Assembly (NCBI GenBank): GCA_904387305.1 | Contig: CAJFLB010000001.1 | Location: 1 to 64,000 of the forward strand | From: an uncultured Clostridia bacterium | GTDB taxonomy: Bacteria; Bacillota; Clostridia; TANB77; CAG-508 | Length of the DNA stretch: 64,000 nt | Direction: 5' to 3' | Shown: in pieces, positions 61,410-64,000 of the stretch | Layout: each line of letters opens with the position of its first letter | Numbering within the stretch: position 1 is the first letter of the stretch | Notes under the pieces: generated by a model | Told to the model about the DNA's origin: nothing | Seen by the model: only the letters and a program-made list of their open reading frames with translations | Databases searched by the model: none | Position numbers and translations under genes: made by a program

Positions 61410-63089
61410 ATGAGCAATATATTGCGTAGACATAGAAAGTCGAATGAAAAGAATAAATTCAGAAAATCTTTAGCACTTATTTTTACCCTTATAATGACAA
61501 CATTTGCATGGTTTGCCTATACAAAAATATTAAATCCAAGCTTAAACATACATGTGGCAGCATGGGATATGGAATATTATATAAATGGTGAAAAAAAGGA
61601 AAATCCAATTGGAATTGAATTTCCTACATTATATCCACAGATGGAAGATCAAGTGGTAAAAGTAGATATTTTAAATAATGGAGAAGCATTAGTAGATTTA
61701 AGCTATCGAATACAAGCGATATCAATAGTTGGAGTTACATACGAATTAGTAGCAGAAGGTGAGCAACCGACAACAGAGAATTATATAATGATTGAAGATC
61801 CAATATTAGAATCAGATCCAGAAACAGGTGAGCTCTTATCAAAAGGATTTATCATTAATGATCCGGAAAAATTTCCATTCACACTGGAAATCGAACATTC
61901 TCTGCAAGTAGCAGCACAGGATGATGCATACTTAGAAGTGACTGCTAAATGGCCAGGGGATAATGATGAATTAGATACAGAGTGGGGATATACCGTTGGA
62001 AAATATTTTATGGATAATCCAGATGCTACTTCGGCAATGGATATTACATTAAGTATTGATTCATATCAAGCAAATGATGAAATTATAGGAGGAATAGGAA
62101 ACTTACCAAATGGACCTGGTACGAGACCATATTTACCAAGTTCTGATTTTACACAAGTAGAAGGAACATCATTAGAAACAGGATTAGTTATTCAAGATTC
62201 AGCTGGAAATGAATATGTTTGGATAGAAGTACCAAAACTTGCAAGTATATATCCAACAGCTGGTATTAGTATACAAGATTTTACAGATGAAGAATATCAA
62301 AAAATTGAAAATGATTTACACACATATGCTTCAACATATAGAAATGGAACTTCTGCAAGTGATACATATTATTCAGAAGAGACAACAGGATTATCAAGTA
62401 GTGAATATACTGAATTAAAACAAAAAATGTTAAAGAGTGTTTATCAACATGGAGGCTTCTATGTATCAAGATATGAAGCAGGAACAAATACAAAGAGAAG
62501 TAGTAATACATCTATTGAAGACTTAGTTCCGTTGTCACAACCAAATCAATATCCAATTAATTGGATAACATGTAGTCAAGCACAAACATTGGCAAGTAAA
62601 GTAAGTACAAATGGATATTCAGGAAGTTTAATGTTTGGTATTCAATGGGATTTAGTCCAAAAATATATCGAAACAAAGGCAGTAGCGCAAGGAACCGAAA
62701 TTGGAGCAATTCAATCACAATTAATCAATAATAGTACCTCTTGGGGAAATTATCAGCCAAGTATATATAATATTGTAAATGAAAATGCACAATATTCATT
62801 AAATAATGGTTCACAATGGTTACAAGCACCTTATGATAAAACTTCAGCAAGATCTGTATTATTATCAACAGGAGCCAATACTGCTTTCGGAAAACAAAAT
62901 ATATTAGACTTAGCAGGAAATGTATGGGAATGGACTTTGGAAAATTCGAATGTAAGTTCTCAACCATGTGTTATAAGAGGTGGATCATATGAGAGCAGTG
63001 CTTCTTCTGAGTTAACTGTAAATGCTAGAAGTAATAATACTAGCACACAAACATATTGGAGTATTGGATTTAGAATGACAATATTCTAG
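61410..63089 (+). CDS. SipW-signal protein fused to an FGE-sulfatase/C-type-lectin-like domain
   Basis: 559 residues. Basic N-terminus, hydrophobic helix about 20-31, boundary MTTFAWFAYTK. An N-terminal TasA-like beta region (about 45-230) with AAWDMEYYINGEK resembles the protein at 56566. A short Gly/Pro linker (GIGNLPNGPGTRP) leads to a domain (about 270-559) with FGE-sulfatase/SUMF1-type landmarks: HGGFYVSRYEAG, INWITCSQAQTLA, LDLAGNVWEWTLE (from about 498), VIRGGSY (about 522) and the terminal SIGFRMTIF. The formylglycine-generating cysteines are not evident, so a binding role is more likely than catalysis. AGGAGGG is 12 nt before the ATG. The gene stands alone after the repeats. Confidence 0.82.
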   Translation: MSNILRRHRKSNEKNKFRKSLALIFTLIMTTFAWFAYTKILNPSLNIHVAAWDMEYYINGEKKENPIGIEFPTLYPQMEDQVVKVDILNNGEALVDLSYRIQAISIVGVTYELVAEGEQPTTENYIMIEDPILESDPETGELLSKGFIINDPEKFPFTLEIEHSLQVAAQDDAYLEVTAKWPGDNDELDTEWGYTVGKYFMDNPDATSAMDITLSIDSYQANDEIIGGIGNLPNGPGTRPYLPSSDFTQVEGTSLETGLVIQDSAGNEYVWIEVPKLASIYPTAGISIQDFTDEEYQKIENDLHTYASTYRNGTSASDTYYSEETTGLSSSEYTELKQKMLKSVYQHGGFYVSRYEAGTNTKRSSNTSIEDLVPLSQPNQYPINWITCSQAQTLASKVSTNGYSGSLMFGIQWDLVQKYIETKAVAQGTEIGAIQSQLINNSTSWGNYQPSIYNIVNENAQYSLNNGSQWLQAPYDKTSARSVLLSTGANTAFGKQNILDLAGNVWEWTLENSNVSSQPCVIRGGSYESSASSELTVNARSNNTSTQTYWSIGFRMTIF

Positions 63090-63143
63090 AAATTAGTAAA
63101 AATAGATATTAGCAGTTTATTCAATTAGTATATAACTGAATAA

Positions 63144-63206
63144 AACAATAGCGGGCTTTTTTAATAGTTTCTTTGTTTATAACATTTTAAAGCCCGCGTC
63201 ATTGTT
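63144..63206. other. Hairpin with GCGGGCTTT stem
   Basis: AACAAT...GCGGGCTTT (63144-63159) pairs with AAAGCCCGC...ATTGTT (63189-63206) around a 29-nt loop. The T run after GCGGGC lies in the loop, so it is not a standard terminator; a second perfect hairpin, CAAATTTTAC/GTAAAATTTG, follows at 63213-63236. Confidence 0.5.
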
Positions 63207-63273
63207 TGGTGCCAAATTTTACTTTAGTAAAATTTGTGTGCATTCTTAGAGCGAAGCAATGTTCTTGTATAGG

Positions 63274-63314
63274 AAAAACTCGTAAATGAATAGCTTTTCA
63301 TTTACGAATTTTTG
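63274..63314 (+). terminator. Terminator downstream of the 61410 gene
   Basis: AAAAACTCGTAAATGAA (63274-63290) with TTCATTTACGAATTTTT (63297-63313) around a 6-nt loop; A and T runs on both sides make it potentially bidirectional. Confidence 0.8.
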
Positions 63315-63338
63315 CTTAAATAATATGTTTAGAAAGAC

Positions 63339-63446
63339 AAAGGGAGCTATAGTTATTAGACTTTAAAACAATAAAAAGGGAACTATAGTTATTAGATTTT
63401 AAAACAATAAAAAGGGGAATATTGCTTTAAATTTAAAAACAATATT
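63339..63446. repeat. Three 36-bp tandem repeats
   Basis: Copies at 63339-63374 and 63375-63410 differ at two positions; the third (63411-63446) is more diverged. They start AAGGGA and end ACAATAAA. There are no spacers, so they are not a CRISPR array. They lie between two convergent genes. Confidence 0.75.
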
Positions 63447-63493
63447 AAATATGCGGATTTTTAAAGTGCTATATTTTTAAGGTGACTTTGAAT

Positions 63494-63546
63494 AAAAAGA
63501 GAGAACTACACATAAGAATATGATTATCTGTGAGTTCTCTTAAAAA
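63494..63546 (-). terminator. Terminator of the minus-strand gene at the right edge
   Basis: Read on the minus strand, AAGAGAACT...ACA.ATAA pairs with TTATGTGTAGTTCTCT and is followed by TTTTT, 10 bp after that gene's stop. The A run on the other side may let it work in both directions. Confidence 0.75.
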
Positions 63547-63555
63547 AACTTTTAT

Positions 63556-64000
63556 TTATTTTCCTTCAAATAATGTATTTAAAATTTTTGGATATATCGT
63601 ATTGGCATGTTTTTTCCAATTTTCCACAATTTTTTTAGCTCTTTCTCTTGAGCCAGCATATGTTTTTACTTCAAAAATGGTTTCATTATTTTCCATAATT
63701 TTTAATGTTACAGTGTAATTGTTTTCATCTTTTGGTGTAAATTCAGCAATGACAGAAGAAGCTTCCTCAATGTTAGAAAACTCTTTTTTGAAAACACTAT
63801 CTGCTTTTAATTTTAATATTCCAGGCATAACATCTTTGGTTAGAATGTATGCATTTTTCCCTTCAGTAGTGATTCTTAATACTTGTTCATCTTCTTTTGT
63901 ATAAACACCTACTAGCTTTGAATCAATTAAATCTGTTAAGATTTGTTTAAAATAAAAATAATTCAAATTATTAATAGAAGAAATAATTTTAAACAATCCA
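63556..64000 (-). CDS. DUF4364-like winged-helix protein, 5' end beyond the window
   Basis: The last 147 or so codons of a minus-strand gene that continues past the window edge; the reading frame is open to base 64000 and the first in-frame TTG is not a real start. The visible part begins LFKIISSINNLNYFYFKQ ILTDLIDSKLV, a winged-helix-like region, then RITTEGKNAYILTKDVMPG, followed by a beta-rich half ending in YAGSRERAKKIVENWKKHA. This order (helix-turn-helix, ITEKG-like motif, then beta domain) matches DUF4364 proteins of clostridia, which are thought to be small regulators. Convergent with the 61410 gene. Confidence 0.7.
   Translation of the reverse strand, partial: GLFKIISSINNLNYFYFKQILTDLIDSKLVGVYTKEDEQVLRITTEGKNAYILTKDVMPGILKLKADSVFKKEFSNIEEASSVIAEFTPKDENNYTVTLKIMENNETIFEVKTYAGSRERAKKIVENWKKHANTIYPKILNTLFEGK

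Noticed and set aside
61410-63089. Diversity-generating retroelement
   Set aside because: No reverse transcriptase, accessory gene or template repeat was seen; only the target-like fold is present.
63339-63446. Possible CRISPR array because of the 36-bp unit
   Set aside because: Units are directly adjacent with no spacers and no cas genes are present.

Overview
The window is AT-rich DNA with strong AGGAGG-type ribosome binding sites, consensus sigma-A promoters (TTGACA-17-TATAAT), TGA used as a stop, and almost all genes on the + strand. This points to a low-GC Bacillota, most likely an uncultivated gut clostridium. The species cannot be named from the sequence. Outside a small housekeeping part (alaS, tRNA-Met, tRNA-Gln, a DUF4364-type regulator at the right edge), nearly everything concerns the cell surface.

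Left part (1-8.2 kb): a short alanyl-tRNA synthetase lacking the C-Ala domain, two small genes, tRNA-Met, a four-helix membrane protein, a TasA-like exported protein, a charged protein of unknown function, and an AAA_14/DUF4143 ATPase preceded by seven 23-bp tandem repeats. Centre (8.5-42 kb): BspA-like (DUF285) surface proteins. An 8510-20849 coding stretch is broken by a frameshift near 17.44 kb. After a tRNA-Gln comes a single gene of about 6,886 codons. Together they carry 56 units of a 29-residue BspA repeat in seven blocks, many Ig-like modules, two copies of a Rossmann-like module, and a C-terminal parallel beta-helix. No LPXTG anchor is seen.

Right part (42-63 kb): a dense same-strand gene cluster with four intact SipW-type (Ser/His) signal peptidases, one peptidase-like protein without the histidine, and about nine small exported proteins whose signal segments mostly end in T-[YF]-A-[WR]-[FY], as in TasA/camelysin precursors. 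Interleaved are cytoplasmic proteins of unknown function, a membrane-anchored McrB-like AAA+ ATPase and a DUF2357-like partner. I infer a fibre or pilus-like surface assembly locus in which several dedicated peptidases mature several subunits. The two closest TasA-like paralogues (4.07 and 58.5 kb) lie on either side of the giant adhesins. The operons that carry them share an 11-bp triple direct repeat 20 and 10 bp upstream of the -35, which suggests one response regulator controls both.

The intergenic spaces carry repeat families: (a) G/C-rich REP-like repeats containing CCAAACGGACCTGGTCCC, flanking a RAYT-type IS200-like transposase gene; (b) repeats containing GTCCCAAACAGAAACGTCCCC, including a 225-bp MITE-like element with perfect 47-bp terminal inverted repeats; (c) two long structured palindromes (42.1-42.3 and 57.3-57.5 kb) with unrelated paired stems but nearly the same 20-nt apical loop. 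A Rpn-type PD-(D/E)XK protein lies at 60.4 kb, and a SipW-signal protein fused to an FGE-sulfatase/C-type-lectin-like domain lies at 61.4 kb.
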